Counted from the stretch's first letter, positions 1 through 8,741 are shown. The stretch is DNA of 64,000 nt from Vibrio gazogenes (GCF_002196515.1 NZ_CP018835.1:3407065-3471064), one strand, 5' to 3'. A program made the numbers and translations. The notes: generated by a model not told the origin, from the letters alone.

Positions 1-1653
1 AGACTGTCGCTGCGCCATAACAGCCGGATCTTCCAGCAATTGGATGTGCCGGAAATCCTCTCCGTGCTGCTTCAGGAAATGAATATCAATGATTATGCGT
101 TTTCAGTGCGCCGCGAGTGTGCCAAACGCGAATACTGCGTTCAGTACCGTGAGACCGATTTAGAATTCTTCCACCGTCTGGCTGCGGAAGAAGGGTTGAT
201 GTACCACTTTGAACATCAGCAAGACAAGCATGTGTTAGTCCTGACGGATAATCCTGAAGGGTTCGGCCGTCTGGCGATGCCGGTGCCGTATAACGCGCTG
301 TCCGGTGGAGTGTTTGAAAATCCGTATATCTCGACCCTGACCGAGCAGAAACAGATGGAAGTCAGTGACGTCCAACTGGGCGATTACAGTTTTAAAAAGC
401 CATCCTACAATCTGGCTCAGTCGGCCACGGCATCCGATATGAGTTATCAGCGTGGCGACTATGAGCATTTTGACCATCCGGGACGGTTTAAAGATGACAC
501 CAGCGGTCAGGCGTTTACGCAAATCCGCCTTGAAGCGTTGCGCCGACAAGCGCACACCTTCCACGGCAAAAGTAACGACGCACAGCTTCAGGCCGGTAAG
601 CGCTTTGATCTGATGGAGCACTTGGACAGTGAGATGAATCGCAACTATCTGCTGGTTCAGGTGGCGCATCAGGGCAGCCAGCCGCAAGCGCTGGAAGAAT
701 CCGGTGGCAGTGGTGCAACCACGTATGCCAACCAGTTTGCAGCGGTTCTCGGTGATCAAGTGTGGCAGATGCCCCCCCGCAGCAAGCCGATCCTCAAGTT
801 CCCGATGATGGGCACGGTGGTCGGCCCCGAAGGGGAAGAAATCTACTGTGATGAGCATGGCCGGGTGAAAGTCCAGTTCCCGTGGGACAGATACGGCAGC
901 TCAAATGAGCAAAGCTCTTGCTGGCTCCGCGTGACCCAAGGTTGGGCCGGTGCGCAGTATGGGATGATGGCCGTGCCGCGGGTTGGTCATGAAGTGGTGA
1001 TCCACTTCCTCAATGGCGACCCGGATCAGCCGATTATTACCGGTCGGACTTACAATGCCAATAATGTTACGCCGTATCCGTTGCCGGAAAACAAAACCAA
1101 AACGGTGATCCGCACCGAAACGCACCAAGGCGAAGGCTATAACGAGCTGAGTTTTGAAGACCAGTCAGGCAGTGAGAAAATCTACCTGCATGCGCAGAAA
1201 GATACCGACACGCTGGTCGAGAACGACGCGACCACGCATATCAAGCATAACCAAAGTACCACCATCGACAATGATCGCTACAGCCATATCAAGGTCAATG
1301 ATCACCACACCGTCAGCGGTGAAGCGCGCACTAAAATCGCCAAAAGCCAGACGCTGATGATTGAAGGTGAGTTGCATGTGAAAGCCGGTAAAGTGTGGGT
1401 CAATGAAGCGGGCACCGAAATCCACATCAAAGCCGGTGAGCAAGTCATCATCGAAGCCGGGAATGAAATCACCCTTAAAGCCGGTGGCAGCTTCGTTAAA
1501 GTCGATCCATCCGGTGTTTCCCTCAGTGGTGCCGGAGTCAACCTCAACTCCGGTGGCAGTGCCGGAAGTGGCAGTGGGTTTGGTGGGGAGATGGCAGAGT
1601 TGCCGTTGTCTGATGGGGATAGAGTTGAACTAGGAGTCAGTTATGCCGACTAA
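1..1653 (+). CDS. vgrG: T6SS spike protein VgrG, 5' end cut by the window
   Basis: The reading frame is open from base 1 ([20 protein letters not shown]...), so the start lies before the window. VgrG trimers form the tip of the T6SS tube and carry effectors. The visible part has the gp27-like region, an OB-fold/gp5-like stretch ([14 protein letters not shown], then [14 protein letters not shown]) and a C-terminal beta-helix with repeated KAG-type segments, ending in a Gly/Ser-rich tail. There is no catalytic extension, so cargo is probably bound in trans. Base composition is ordinary up to the stop, then drops sharply to AT-rich. The stop overlaps the start of the effector gene by 11 bases, implying translational coupling. 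Confidence 0.95.
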   Translation, partial: RLSLRHNSRIFQQLDVPEILSVLLQEMNINDYAFSVRRECAKREYCVQYRETDLEFFHRLAAEEGLMYHFEHQQDKHVLVLTDNPEGFGRLAMPVPYNALSGGVFENPYISTLTEQKQMEVSDVQLGDYSFKKPSYNLAQSATASDMSYQRGDYEHFDHPGRFKDDTSGQAFTQIRLEALRRQAHTFHGKSNDAQLQAGKRFDLMEHLDSEMNRNYLLVQVAHQGSQPQALEESGGSGATTYANQFAAVLGDQVWQMPPRSKPILKFPMMGTVVGPEGEEIYCDEHGRVKVQFPWDRYGSSNEQSSCWLRVTQGWAGAQYGMMAVPRVGHEVVIHFLNGDPDQPIITGRTYNANNVTPYPLPENKTKTVIRTETHQGEGYNELSFEDQSGSEKIYLHAQKDTDTLVENDATTHIKHNQSTTIDNDRYSHIKVNDHHTVSGEARTKIAKSQTLMIEGELHVKAGKVWVNEAGTEIHIKAGEQVIIEAGNEITLKAGGSFVKVDPSGVSLSGAGVNLNSGGSAGSGSGFGGEMAELPLSDGDRVELGVSYAD

Positions 1654-2818
1654 AAAATCATTGGCTGAGATTGCAAGCCATCGCCAATGTCGTTTAGGTG
1701 AAAGAATTAATTTACCGGATGGAACACCAGTGAATGCAACGATTCATCTTGTGGATGAACTGGGAAATATACTGGATTCAATCCCTGAAGCACTGAAAGT
1801 TCTTGGGAAGAAGATTGAGCACTTTCTGAAAGTTGATGATTTAGTGAAGCAAAAGAATATTCCGGTTGAAAAAGTTTCGCGCGTTAAAATCGAGGTCGAT
1901 ATCGATCACGATAAAGCGAAGCAGAAAAACAACCAGTTAGTGATTGATGTTATCCCAACCGTTCTGAAATCTGATTTATTAAAACCTTCGGAAGCTCTTA
2001 ACAAACTGGCGGTCAAAAAACGTAAATCTTATAAAAAAGGTGATAAAGGAGATGAAGTTAAGCTGATTCAGGAAGCTTTGCTTAAGCTCGGTTTTGATCT
2101 GGGAACTGCTGGCGCTGATGGTGATTTTGGGAACGGGACGAAGAGTAAAATAGAACTATTTCAAAATAGCTATGAACCTAAAAACGATGTCCATCCTGAT
2201 TATAAAATAGGATCTGCCGATGGTATTGTTGGAAAGAATTCAATTAAAGCATTAGATGAGGCTTTGGTTGATGGGTGGAAATATGAATTTGAAGTTATTG
2301 TTACATATAAGGCCAATATTCCTGAAAACAAGAGAGTGGTGAGTGATAAGTCAATTGAGTTAATTAAAAGGGCATTTGAAAATGTAAAAGTACGGCAAGC
2401 TGTAATTACAAGTACATTAAGAACACCTGAAGAACAGGCTCAGATAATGTATAGAAATGCAAAGATTAATTTTGAAAAGCAATATAGAATGTATCGTTGG
2501 GTTGGTAAGTCAGTTTTAGATGTTTATAAAAACAATCAACATTCTTCTAACACAGTTGAATTAATGAAAAATAAAATTATCGAACAATTATCTGAAGGAA
2601 ATAAAACATCTAAACATTGTACAACATTTGAGGACTATAATAAGGTCAACATTATTGATATTGGTGTTAACTCAGTTCTGGCCGCAAATGGAAATGATTA
2701 TTCCATTATAAAAAAATTGACAGATGAATTTAAAAAAATGGCTGATAACAATGAAATATACCTTATTGACGAAACAAATAAGTCTAATAAATGTTGGCAC
2801 ATTGAAATATCACAATAA
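1643..2818 (+). CDS. Predicted T6SS peptidoglycan peptidase effector (PG-binding + VanY/M15-like)
   Basis: 391 residues starting inside the end of vgrG. Residues 1-110 match nothing I recognise and may be the VgrG-docking part. Residues about 130-205 look like a PG_binding_1 domain ([19 protein letters not shown], then [13 protein letters not shown]). The C-terminal part has the spacing of M15/VanY metallopeptidases: SKH at 325, Asp at 339 (IIDIG) and WHIE with His386 as the third zinc ligand. Such enzymes cut peptide stems in the periplasm. The position straight after vgrG and before a signal-peptide gene supports an effector role. The 3' two thirds is much more AT-rich than vgrG. Substrate bond and toxicity are inferred. 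Confidence 0.75.
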   Translation: MPTKKSLAEIASHRQCRLGERINLPDGTPVNATIHLVDELGNILDSIPEALKVLGKKIEHFLKVDDLVKQKNIPVEKVSRVKIEVDIDHDKAKQKNNQLVIDVIPTVLKSDLLKPSEALNKLAVKKRKSYKKGDKGDEVKLIQEALLKLGFDLGTAGADGDFGNGTKSKIELFQNSYEPKNDVHPDYKIGSADGIVGKNSIKALDEALVDGWKYEFEVIVTYKANIPENKRVVSDKSIELIKRAFENVKVRQAVITSTLRTPEEQAQIMYRNAKINFEKQYRMYRWVGKSVLDVYKNNQHSSNTVELMKNKIIEQLSEGNKTSKHCTTFEDYNKVNIIDIGVNSVLAANGNDYSIIKKLTDEFKKMADNNEIYLIDETNKSNKCWHIEISQ

Positions 2819-2830
2819 AGGTTTAAAATA

Positions 2831-3334
2831 ATGAGATTATTTTTTATTCTATTTTTTCTGGCTGCTAGTGTTAATGCATATACATGTGATGATTCTAATG
2901 CGGTTCAGTTTCAATCAAATTATCTAATTAAATCCGTTTACAAAAACGATAATCTGACAAAAGAGAAAAAAGTGTGGAATTATTTTGTATTCCCTAACGG
3001 TGATCTTATGTTAATCAAGCAAGACATATGTTTCATGAAAGAATTTTATATTGACTACTATTATTCATTATCAAGTGATAGAAAAACTGTTTTAAATAAC
3101 TATAAGAATATATTGAATCAATTGCTTCAATCAGAATTACTTACTATTAGACATGGTGATTTATATAGTTATCTTTCAAAAAAAATACAAGGAAAAAAAT
3201 TAGATAAAAAATTTATTCTAGAGAAATCAAAAAGAGATGATACGGTAGATAGTTACTTTAACCTTAATGAAAATAATGAGCCATCAATATATAAATATAG
3301 TATAAAATCATATATTGGCATTGGTGGTTTATAA
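2831..3334 (+). CDS. Putative periplasmic immunity protein for the M15-like effector
   Basis: 167 residues, 12 bases after the effector stop. An N-terminal signal peptide is clear (MRLFFILFFLAASVNA, probable cut after NA), placing the product in the periplasm where a peptidoglycan enzyme would act. The mature part has two Cys (CDD near the N-terminus and DIC near residue 67) and is rich in Lys, Tyr and Asn. I recognise no family. Role is inferred from position and export signal only. Confidence 0.65.
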   Translation: MRLFFILFFLAASVNAYTCDDSNAVQFQSNYLIKSVYKNDNLTKEKKVWNYFVFPNGDLMLIKQDICFMKEFYIDYYYSLSSDRKTVLNNYKNILNQLLQSELLTIRHGDLYSYLSKKIQGKKLDKKFILEKSKRDDTVDSYFNLNENNEPSIYKYSIKSYIGIGGL

Positions 3335-3361
3335 AATTTATATTGGTTTTTCTTAATATAA

Positions 3362-3460
3362 ATGGTAAGAGATATTAAGGAAGAGAAAAGTGATGGATTA
3401 ATAAATCGTCGGAGTTATGAGCTTGCGATCTATAATAATGGAGTGTGTAAAAAATGGTAA
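3362..3460 (+). pseudogene. Effector 3' remnant, phage-lysozyme (GH24)-like tail
   Basis: A frame of 32 codons ending in TAA that overlaps the ATG of the next gene (ATGGTAA). It encodes a tail with GLINRRSYELAIYNNG followed by VCKKW. The G-L-x-N-R-R motif followed by a short helix is typical of the extreme C-terminus of phage-type lysozymes (GH24). The catalytic N-terminal part is missing; a stop lies just upstream. The simplest reading is the last part of a displaced lysozyme effector left beside its immunity gene. Family assignment rests on this short motif. Confidence 0.5.
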
Positions 3461-3681
3461 ATCGATATTTTATTCTCTTGTTATTTTTCTCTTCATTTGG
3501 TGTTTTGAGTAATACTAAATTAAATAATACTGATCTTTATGTTGTTCCAGGTAATCAAGAGTGGGAATTGGTTGGTTATACTAGAGATATATGTAAATTT
3601 TGTACATCTGATATATATGTTAAATCTGGACAAGTAAAAATAAATAATACTTGGATTGAAGGGGGATTTAATTTTCCTTAA
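3454..3681 (+). CDS. Small exported protein, putative orphan immunity protein
   Basis: 75 residues with a signal peptide (MVNRYFILLLFFSSFGVLS). The mature part is about 55 residues and has a CKFC pair. Start codon ATG overlaps the stop of the lysozyme-like remnant, the coupling expected of an effector-immunity pair. No family recognised. It could be a lysozyme inhibitor if the upstream remnant is correctly read, or itself be truncated, since it is short for this class. Confidence 0.5.
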   Translation: MVNRYFILLLFFSSFGVLSNTKLNNTDLYVVPGNQEWELVGYTRDICKFCTSDIYVKSGQVKINNTWIEGGFNFP

Positions 3682-3689
3682 ATAAAAAT

Positions 3690-3767
3690 ATGAAAGTTAT
3701 TTTCTCTAGTAATACAAAGTTCTTCCTCGCTGATGTAATGAAAGAGTTGGAAGTTAAAAAAGATTGA
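3690..3767 (+). pseudogene. Short open frame, possible effector 3' remnant
   Basis: Frame of 25 codons from ATG (open a few codons further upstream), encoding MKVIFSSNTKFFLADV then MKELEVKKD. It ends 35 bases before the ATG of the next signal-peptide gene. It has no export signal and no ribosome-binding site of note. By analogy with the neighbouring tails it may be the end of a lost effector, but it is short enough to be chance. Confidence 0.25.
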
Positions 3768-3802
3768 TTTATTTATGTGAGAGAGGAGAAGGTTATCATA
3801 AA

Positions 3803-4114
3803 ATGGGAAAAATCATAATTTCACTGTTGTTTTTAACAAATTTATCTCATGCAAATGAGATGGTGAATGAATATAAAAAACTTTCTTCAGATTTCATTGT
3901 AGAGTATATAAAAGGTAGTGACAATGCTAAAGAAATAGCATTGAAGCAGTTGGATGTAGATCCGTCTGATTCAGCGGCTTTATTGCGATTGTCTATCTCT
4001 TTAGATGATAAACAGTGTAAAAATATTAAAAATTATTATCTTGAATTAGGATCTGAAAATGAGATTCAAGATATTTCACGTGCGATTATACAAAGAAGAT
4101 GTCACTTTAAATAA
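3803..4114 (+). CDS. Small exported protein, putative orphan immunity protein
   Basis: 103 residues. I chose the ATG at 3803, which gives a signal peptide (MGKIIISLLFLTNLSHA) and has a purine-rich GGAGAAGG stretch upstream; a TTG 39 bases earlier would put charged residues in front of it. The mature part is predicted helical, with two Cys (QCKN, RRCHFK) that could pair. No family recognised. Context is the orphan immunity array. Confidence 0.5.
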   Translation: MGKIIISLLFLTNLSHANEMVNEYKKLSSDFIVEYIKGSDNAKEIALKQLDVDPSDSAALLRLSISLDDKQCKNIKNYYLELGSENEIQDISRAIIQRRCHFK

Positions 4115-4184
4115 TCATATTAATAAAAAGTAATAATATGGATGATTGACTAATACTTTGATTATTTCGAATAAATACATGTAT

Positions 4185-4213
4185 AAAAAATCGAGCCACA
4201 AATGTGGCTCGAT
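4185..4213 (-). terminator. Rho-independent terminator, leftward
   Basis: Perfect 11-base stem ATCGAGCCACA / TGTGGCTCGAT with a two-base loop, followed on the minus strand by a run of T. It sits just beyond the stop of the truncated gene copy at 4241-4386, matching the hairpin that follows the intact copy at 10235-10254 in position though not in sequence. Confidence 0.75.
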
Positions 4214-4240
4214 TATCACATCACAAACACCCATCAGGCT

Positions 4241-4386
4241 TTATGCAATATTTTCATCCCCGTCTTCATGATACCGACAATAGTGGGTGGTGATTAGGTT
4301 GTTGAGATAGAGTAATACTTCACACATTTCCAGTCGGTTTTCTCGCTGTTCAGCCAGAAATATCTCTTCCAGTTGACGTAAGTATT
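4241..4386 (-). pseudogene. Truncated duplicate of the small gene at 10279-10473
   Basis: The minus strand encodes the last 47 or so codons of the 64-residue protein found intact at 10279-10473 (ends in THYCRYHEDGDENIA), with only a few base differences. Similarity, including the flank 4221-4240, stops abruptly at 4386, where the sequence switches to an unrelated plus-strand frame. The 5' half and start codon are gone. It marks a recombination joint: the array between the two copies was probably inserted or expanded by exchange at this gene. Confidence 0.8.
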
Positions 4387-4486
4387 TTATTATCAAGGCG
4401 ATGGTTATAATAAAGCTCATATTTACCCAGAACAGATGGAAACGTCTTTAGTTAAATATAATCAAGAAAGGAAAGATAAGAAATGA
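4382..4486 (+). pseudogene. Effector 3' remnant
   Basis: Frame of 34 codons with no start, encoding YYQGDGYNKAHIYPEQ followed by METSLVKYNQERKDKK. Its TGA overlaps the next gene's start as ATGA, the arrangement expected at an effector-immunity junction. It begins exactly where homology to the truncated gene copy ends, so the effector body was lost at that joint. Family not recognised. Confidence 0.6.
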
Positions 4487-4920
4487 AATATAAAATATCT
4501 ACATGTATTAGTATCGTATATTTTGTTTTTGCATGTTTTTTTATTAATTCTAATGTTAATGCTAACGATATTGATGCTAAAATTAATAACATCATTAATG
4601 ATGAATCATGGAGCGATAATTATAGAAATTCTCTGAGTAGAGTTTATAAGAAAGGGCCAAATTTTAATCATAATGATTATGTTTTTACACTTGGTTGTGG
4701 TGGTGGGGTGATTTGTGGATATATTTTTGATAGTAGTACATTGAGTGTTGTTGATTTTCCAACAGAGTTTTTAATCGATGGTTTTAATGCTCATTATAAT
4801 AAAGGATCTAACAAAATATGCTTTTCTGGAAGAAGTGGATTTAATAATAAAAAATATAAGAATAAATGTTATAGATTAATATCCGGAGAACTAGTGAAAG
4901 AAGAGGTGTGTGATAAATAA
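4483..4920 (+). CDS. Exported protein, putative orphan immunity protein
   Basis: 145 residues with a signal peptide (region MKYKISTCISIVYFVFACFF to NVNA). The mature part has a Gly/Cys cluster (TLGCGGGVICGYIF) and further Cys pairs (CFSGRSG, KCYRL, EEVCDK), suggesting disulfides. The start overlaps the stop of an effector tail. Downstream, 37 bases separate it from the next gene. Family not recognised. Confidence 0.6.
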   Translation: MKYKISTCISIVYFVFACFFINSNVNANDIDAKINNIINDESWSDNYRNSLSRVYKKGPNFNHNDYVFTLGCGGGVICGYIFDSSTLSVVDFPTEFLIDGFNAHYNKGSNKICFSGRSGFNNKKYKNKCYRLISGELVKEEVCDK

Positions 4921-4957
4921 TATGAGATTCATTTCAATTATATAAGTCAGGTTAAAG

Positions 4958-5854
4958 ATGAAAGTTAAATATTTTAAATTATTAACTTTTTTTACTATGT
5001 TACTATATAGTAATAGTACCTTTGCTATTTATAATGTATGGACGTCAGGATATAATAATGGCATTCAAGAGTATAACATTAAAAATATTAATGGGAATGT
5101 ATTCTCTATTAGTTGTGGAAATATTTTGGGAAATAATAAATCAATCAGTATTTCTATATTAAATACTGATGTCGGTTCTATTGATGCTAATACATCTTCT
5201 ATAGATATCGTGATGAATGAGCATATGTATCATGTCCCATCAGATATAGATAAGGGGAGTAATATAAAAACATGGCAAAATTTAATTAATGCTCTTAAAG
5301 TGAATTATAAGTTTAAAGTACTTGTAAATGGTGAAAAAACATATAATTTTACTTCTCTTCCTGAAAGTACAAAAAACGTTCTATCTAATTTAGATGAGTG
5401 CAGTCCGAGTAATAATTCTCAAAAATCGACAAATGTAGATCCAATACCCAATGTGAGTTATAGCAATCTAACAGATCAATGGTCATCAAAATTAAATGGT
5501 AAAATTAAGAAAATATCAATAGAAAATGATGATGGTGATTTGTTCTCAATATATTGTAATATGAAAGAAGAGAATACGGATGAAACATTTATAGAGTTTA
5601 AAAATAGTAGTGGAAAGATATATTCATCAAATAACTATAATACTGAAATTTCAATACTAATTAACGGTGTTGTATATTGGATTCCTCCGACACTTTTTGG
5701 ACGTTCAGAGTGGTATAACTTTATTCAGGCCATTCAAACTCCGAATAAGTTTAAAGTTATTGTTAATGATCAAAAAAATTATACGTTCCTACCTGATCCA
5801 AAAACTATTCAAATGGAATTGAAAGAGTTAGATAAATGCAATGTGAACTTATAG
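4958..5854 (+). CDS. Exported protein with two tandem related domains, putative immunity protein
   Basis: 298 residues with a signal peptide (MKVKYFKLLTFFTMLLY to STFA). The mature protein is an internal duplication: residues about 24-150 and 165-298 align. Each has a W-x-S opening, an I-N/E-x-x-x-x-G-D/N-x-F-S-I-x-C strand, a hydrophobic strand ending in Y-x-[VI]-P, a W-x-N-[LF]-I-x-A helix, a KFKV[LI]VN strand and a closing L-D-[EK]-C. Each repeat holds a Cys pair. This could neutralise two toxin domains or be a pseudo-dimer. Its stop TAG shares a base with the GTG start of the next gene. Confidence 0.65.
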   Translation: MKVKYFKLLTFFTMLLYSNSTFAIYNVWTSGYNNGIQEYNIKNINGNVFSISCGNILGNNKSISISILNTDVGSIDANTSSIDIVMNEHMYHVPSDIDKGSNIKTWQNLINALKVNYKFKVLVNGEKTYNFTSLPESTKNVLSNLDECSPSNNSQKSTNVDPIPNVSYSNLTDQWSSKLNGKIKKISIENDDGDLFSIYCNMKEENTDETFIEFKNSSGKIYSSNNYNTEISILINGVVYWIPPTLFGRSEWYNFIQAIQTPNKFKVIVNDQKNYTFLPDPKTIQMELKELDKCNVNL

Positions 5855-6342
5855 TGAATAAAGTTAACCAATCATGTAAGCTTTTTGTTTTTATATCATG
5901 CTATGTATTTTCTAGTATATCCTTTGCTGCATCTTCTATGTCTGGAATGACAGTAAAAGGATATTTAGATGATAATGATGTTATTGACAAAATACAGTGT
6001 GAAAATATTTCCAAACCTTCTTACAATTGTGTGATAAAACTAGATTCTGGATTTAGCAAAAAAATTGTAGTTAAAAATAACAATGATTGTTCTGATTTCT
6101 CTATAAATAGTGGTGATAAAGGGGATATTGTATTTTCTTGTGGTGTTTGGGGAGAAAATGATGTCTACTATTATAAATACTCCCAAAATAATTGGTACTT
6201 ATATAAACATACTAGAGAAGTATTGCCAATGAATGGTCCAAATGACCTTGGAAGTTTTAACACATATGAGAATTTTTCGAAGAAATGGTCTATAGATAGC
6301 GATCTGAAAGATGTAAACAAAGATAGAGAAAAATGCAAATAA
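5854..6342 (+). CDS. Exported protein, putative immunity protein
   Basis: 162 residues from GTG at 5854, which overlaps the previous stop by one base (TAGTG). This start gives a signal peptide ending in FVFISCYVFSSISFA; the ATG at 5836 would add six residues. The mature part has Cys at CEN, YNC, DCSD and FSCG, suggesting two disulfides, and a late GSFNTYENFSKKW segment. No family recognised. Tight coupling to the two-domain gene suggests they are co-translated. Confidence 0.55.
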   Translation: MNKVNQSCKLFVFISCYVFSSISFAASSMSGMTVKGYLDDNDVIDKIQCENISKPSYNCVIKLDSGFSKKIVVKNNNDCSDFSINSGDKGDIVFSCGVWGENDVYYYKYSQNNWYLYKHTREVLPMNGPNDLGSFNTYENFSKKWSIDSDLKDVNKDREKCK

Positions 6343-6352
6343 TATATTTGTC

Positions 6353-6410
6353 AGTAATCAATATGAGGCGTTTGGGGAATTCCAGACGTCTTTAATTATA
6401 GTTTTTATAC
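6353..6410 (+). repeat. 58-base repeat copy 1, carrying a terminator
   Basis: Identical to 8744-8801. It contains a stem of about nine pairs with wobble (GGCGTTTGG and CCAGACGTC, loop GGAATT) followed by a T-rich stretch, so it works as a rightward terminator after the gene ending at 6342. The repeat boundaries coincide with changes in neighbouring content. Confidence 0.8.
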
Positions 6411-6487
6411 CATATTTTTATCATCTACCTCATAATGCATAAAATAAATAAGAAGAGGTAATGAAATATTGAAAGAGATATTCTGTT

Positions 6488-7398
6488 ATGAAAAATGTAC
6501 TAATAAATAGTTTAACAGTAATATTAGGGTAGATGCTTTTTCAGATACATTATATAATTCAAAAAAATTTGATAAAGAAACATATGAAACAAAAGAAATA
6601 GATGTTAACTTTGATGGTATTCTAGACTATGTGGTTTATAGCAAACCATTTATAGGGGATGAGTTATATTTCTTTGTTAATAGAAATAAAAAATATTATT
6701 TATCACTTAAAGGATATAATTTCTCTCAAGATGGTGGGACGATATTCGATAACATTGTTCAATCAGATATGGATCGTAAGAGGGAAATATTTTCTATTAT
6801 ACTAAAATCAAACAATGAAAATTACAAAGAAATTCATCATATCAAATATATTCAGGGCGTGTGGTATATAGAATCAACAGATTATGTTATTAATAATAAC
6901 TTGGATGACTATACGAAAACTTTCCATTGTCATGTTAAACAGAATATTGAGTTGAAATCATATAGTCGAATACATACAGCGCCTAACTCAGATGACTACG
7001 ATAAGAAATGCGCAGTTGTATATTATGTAGAATCTTCTTTATCTGAGTTTGAATCTCGATTCAATGACGATGAATCTGCTATTTATCTAGGTGTAGATAG
7101 ATATAAGGACTTATTAGTTAAATTCCCATTAAATAGTGATAGTGTAGCTCAATATAGTAGTATTGCTTCTATGTTAGTCAGAAATAAAGCATATAAAGAA
7201 CCTATATATTTATTAAATCATATTATTGATATCTACCCAGCCAGAACTGTTGCATATATAAACCTTGGTGATGCTTACTGGGCGCTTGAAGAGACTAATA
7301 AAGCAAAAGATGCATATCGGACTTATATTGAATTAATGAAAAAAGATGGCAAGGAAAGTAAAATTTCTGAGCAAGTTTTAGAACGCGCAGCTCGATGA
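6488..7398 (+). pseudogene. Frameshifted paralogue of the TPR immunity-like gene at 9232
   Basis: The upstream region, start and first 14 codons match 9232 onward almost base for base. About 13 bases are then missing relative to the other copy (at about 6530), which creates TAG at 6530-6532 and shifts the frame. The rest stays open to 7398: an N-terminal part (DVNFDGILDYVV) and the C-terminal TPR region are near-identical to the paralogue, while the middle (roughly 6745-7190) is very different. Internal starts near 6631 could give a 255-residue protein without a signal peptide, which would stay in the cytoplasm. Confidence 0.75.
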
Positions 7399-7426
7399 AT
7401 TATGAAATCGGTTGATATGTATTTGA

Positions 7427-7483
7427 TATTATTTTTGTTCAAAGTTTGATCTGCTAGTAAATGATGGAAAAATAGTTTTATGA
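7427..7483 (+). pseudogene. Short open frame, possible effector 3' remnant
   Basis: Frame of 18 codons (ends KFDLLVNDGKIVL) whose TGA overlaps the ATG of the next gene as ATGA. It has no start codon. The overlap pattern is the same as at 3454, 4483 and 8231. It is short, so chance cannot be excluded. Confidence 0.35.
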
Positions 7484-8037
7484 AAGTCTTAAAGATAGAA
7501 AAATTTCTGATTATAAATAGTCTTTTCTTATTCTCAATTCTTATGTCTATGAACGTGTTAGCTTATGATCTTGATGATTTTAAAAATGATGATCAATCTA
7601 ATATATATGATATCGATGTAAATCATGATGGTGTTAAAGACGCTGTCGTTAATGATTCATCTCATGAAGAAATATTGGTATTTTTAAATATCAATGGAGG
7701 TTATCAGTATCAATATAAATCTGAAAATTATAATTTTCAGGGAGTTTATATGGTGAGAGACATTAAAGAGGAGAACAGTGATGATATTGATTTATCTATA
7801 ATATCAATGTTCTCCGGTGCTGGAGGTCAAGAGAAAAAATACTTCTTAAGTATAGAAGATAATAAATTAGAGCTTGTTCAAACTGTTACATTTGATTCTT
7901 TTTACGATGATGATTTGTATTCATTACATATCTGTGTGATAAGTAAGTTGGGGAGAGAGACATGTCATGTTACGAGATCTGACAAAAATTTTAATACTAA
8001 GTTTATAGATGAATATCCTTATGAAAAGTCTCCATAA
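7480..8037 (+). CDS. Exported protein with D-x-N-x-D-G motif, putative immunity protein
   Basis: 185 residues with a signal peptide (long, to SMNVLAYD). The mature start has YDIDVNHDGVKDAVV, an EF-hand/FG-GAP-like Asp pattern, followed by a strand ending EILVFLNINGGYQ, a SGAGG loop and KKYFLSIEDNKLE. The same order of elements is seen in the TPR paralogue at 9232 (IDVNFDGILDYVV ... ELYFFVN ... SGNSKINYFVFF), so the two share a fold, but this protein lacks the TPR tail. Two late Cys (HICVI, TCHV). Function inferred from context. Confidence 0.6.
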   Translation: MKVLKIEKFLIINSLFLFSILMSMNVLAYDLDDFKNDDQSNIYDIDVNHDGVKDAVVNDSSHEEILVFLNINGGYQYQYKSENYNFQGVYMVRDIKEENSDDIDLSIISMFSGAGGQEKKYFLSIEDNKLELVQTVTFDSFYDDDLYSLHICVISKLGRETCHVTRSDKNFNTKFIDEYPYEKSP

Positions 8038-8039
8038 AA

Positions 8040-8234
8040 TATTGGATAGAACTGATATCGTTTAGTGAAATAAAGAACTACCTCAATGATAATCTGTCAA
8101 CAAGAACAAAAGGTTTTTGGAATCAAGCTATAACTCAAGATTGGAAATCTATGTATGATAATCTTATGGATTTCAAAGATAGTTATAAAACAAGACGACA
8201 CAAAGAAGCAAATAAAATTAAGGGGTTAATATGA
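8040..8234 (+). pseudogene. Effector 3' remnant, about 64 codons
   Basis: An open frame with no start codon runs from the end of the previous gene to TGA at 8232-8234, overlapping the next ATG. It encodes a helical-looking tail: YWIELISFSEIKNYLNDNL, then TKGFWNQAITQDWKSMYDN and a basic end (KTRRHKEANKIKGLI). Length and composition make chance unlikely. This is the longest of the remnants and the best one for finding its intact homologue. Family not recognised. Confidence 0.65.
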
Positions 8235-8614
8235 AATGCATCATATCATTTTTACTATTTATGGTTAGTTATTCTTGTTGGTCTTATCCTATGGAAGATA
8301 TTTATAATCATTTAGATGTCACTTCTTTCAATAGTTCATTAATGCCTATGAGAGTAGGTAATGAGAAACATTTTTCTGATTTTGAACTATCAAAAGCAAA
8401 AATAAATGATAATAATATAACAATAGATGATGATAGTTGGACATACTCAATTACTGTATTGAAGAAAAATAAAATGGGATTTCATGCTTGTTTTGTTGAT
8501 AAAGCAAAGCAGGGTAGTTACAACACTCAATTTCCTTTAATTTTGAGGAAGTATGGGAATGATTATGTTGCAATAGCTATGAAAACAGATGTCTGTGAAA
8601 ACTTTGCTAAATGA
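8231..8614 (+). CDS. Exported protein, putative orphan immunity protein
   Basis: 127 residues, with a signal peptide (MKCIISFLLFMVSYSCWS, cut near CWS-YP). Start codon overlaps the stop of the 64-codon effector remnant; a GGGG stretch precedes it as ribosome-binding site. The mature part is about 108 residues with Cys at HACF and DVCEN that could pair. Family not recognised. Confidence 0.6.
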   Translation: MKCIISFLLFMVSYSCWSYPMEDIYNHLDVTSFNSSLMPMRVGNEKHFSDFELSKAKINDNNITIDDDSWTYSITVLKKNKMGFHACFVDKAKQGSYNTQFPLILRKYGNDYVAIAMKTDVCENFAK

Positions 8615-8621
8615 ATGATAA

Positions 8622-8741
8622 AGTGTTCTTCTGGATTTTATTTGTATAATTAGATGTTATCGGCATATGTTCTGCTACCCGAAAAATTTGGTTTATCATG
8701 CTAGAGCGCTAAGACTGATAGAAGATGAGAATCTGGGTTAG
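8622..8741 (+). pseudogene. Probable gene remnant before the second 58-base repeat
   Basis: Frame open over 39 codons ending at TAG 8739-8741. The last 24 codons read MFCYPKNLVYHARALRL then IEDENLG, a credible helical C-terminus. No start signal. The frame ends three bases before the 58-base repeat begins. No immunity-like gene follows directly. Confidence 0.35.

Noticed and set aside
235..858. Long antisense frame of about 200 codons inside vgrG
   Set aside because: It mirrors the codon pattern of vgrG, has no ribosome-binding site and no family features.
4921..4968. 15-codon frame before the two-domain gene, considered as another effector remnant
   Set aside because: Too short to separate from chance; it continues the previous gene's frame past its stop.
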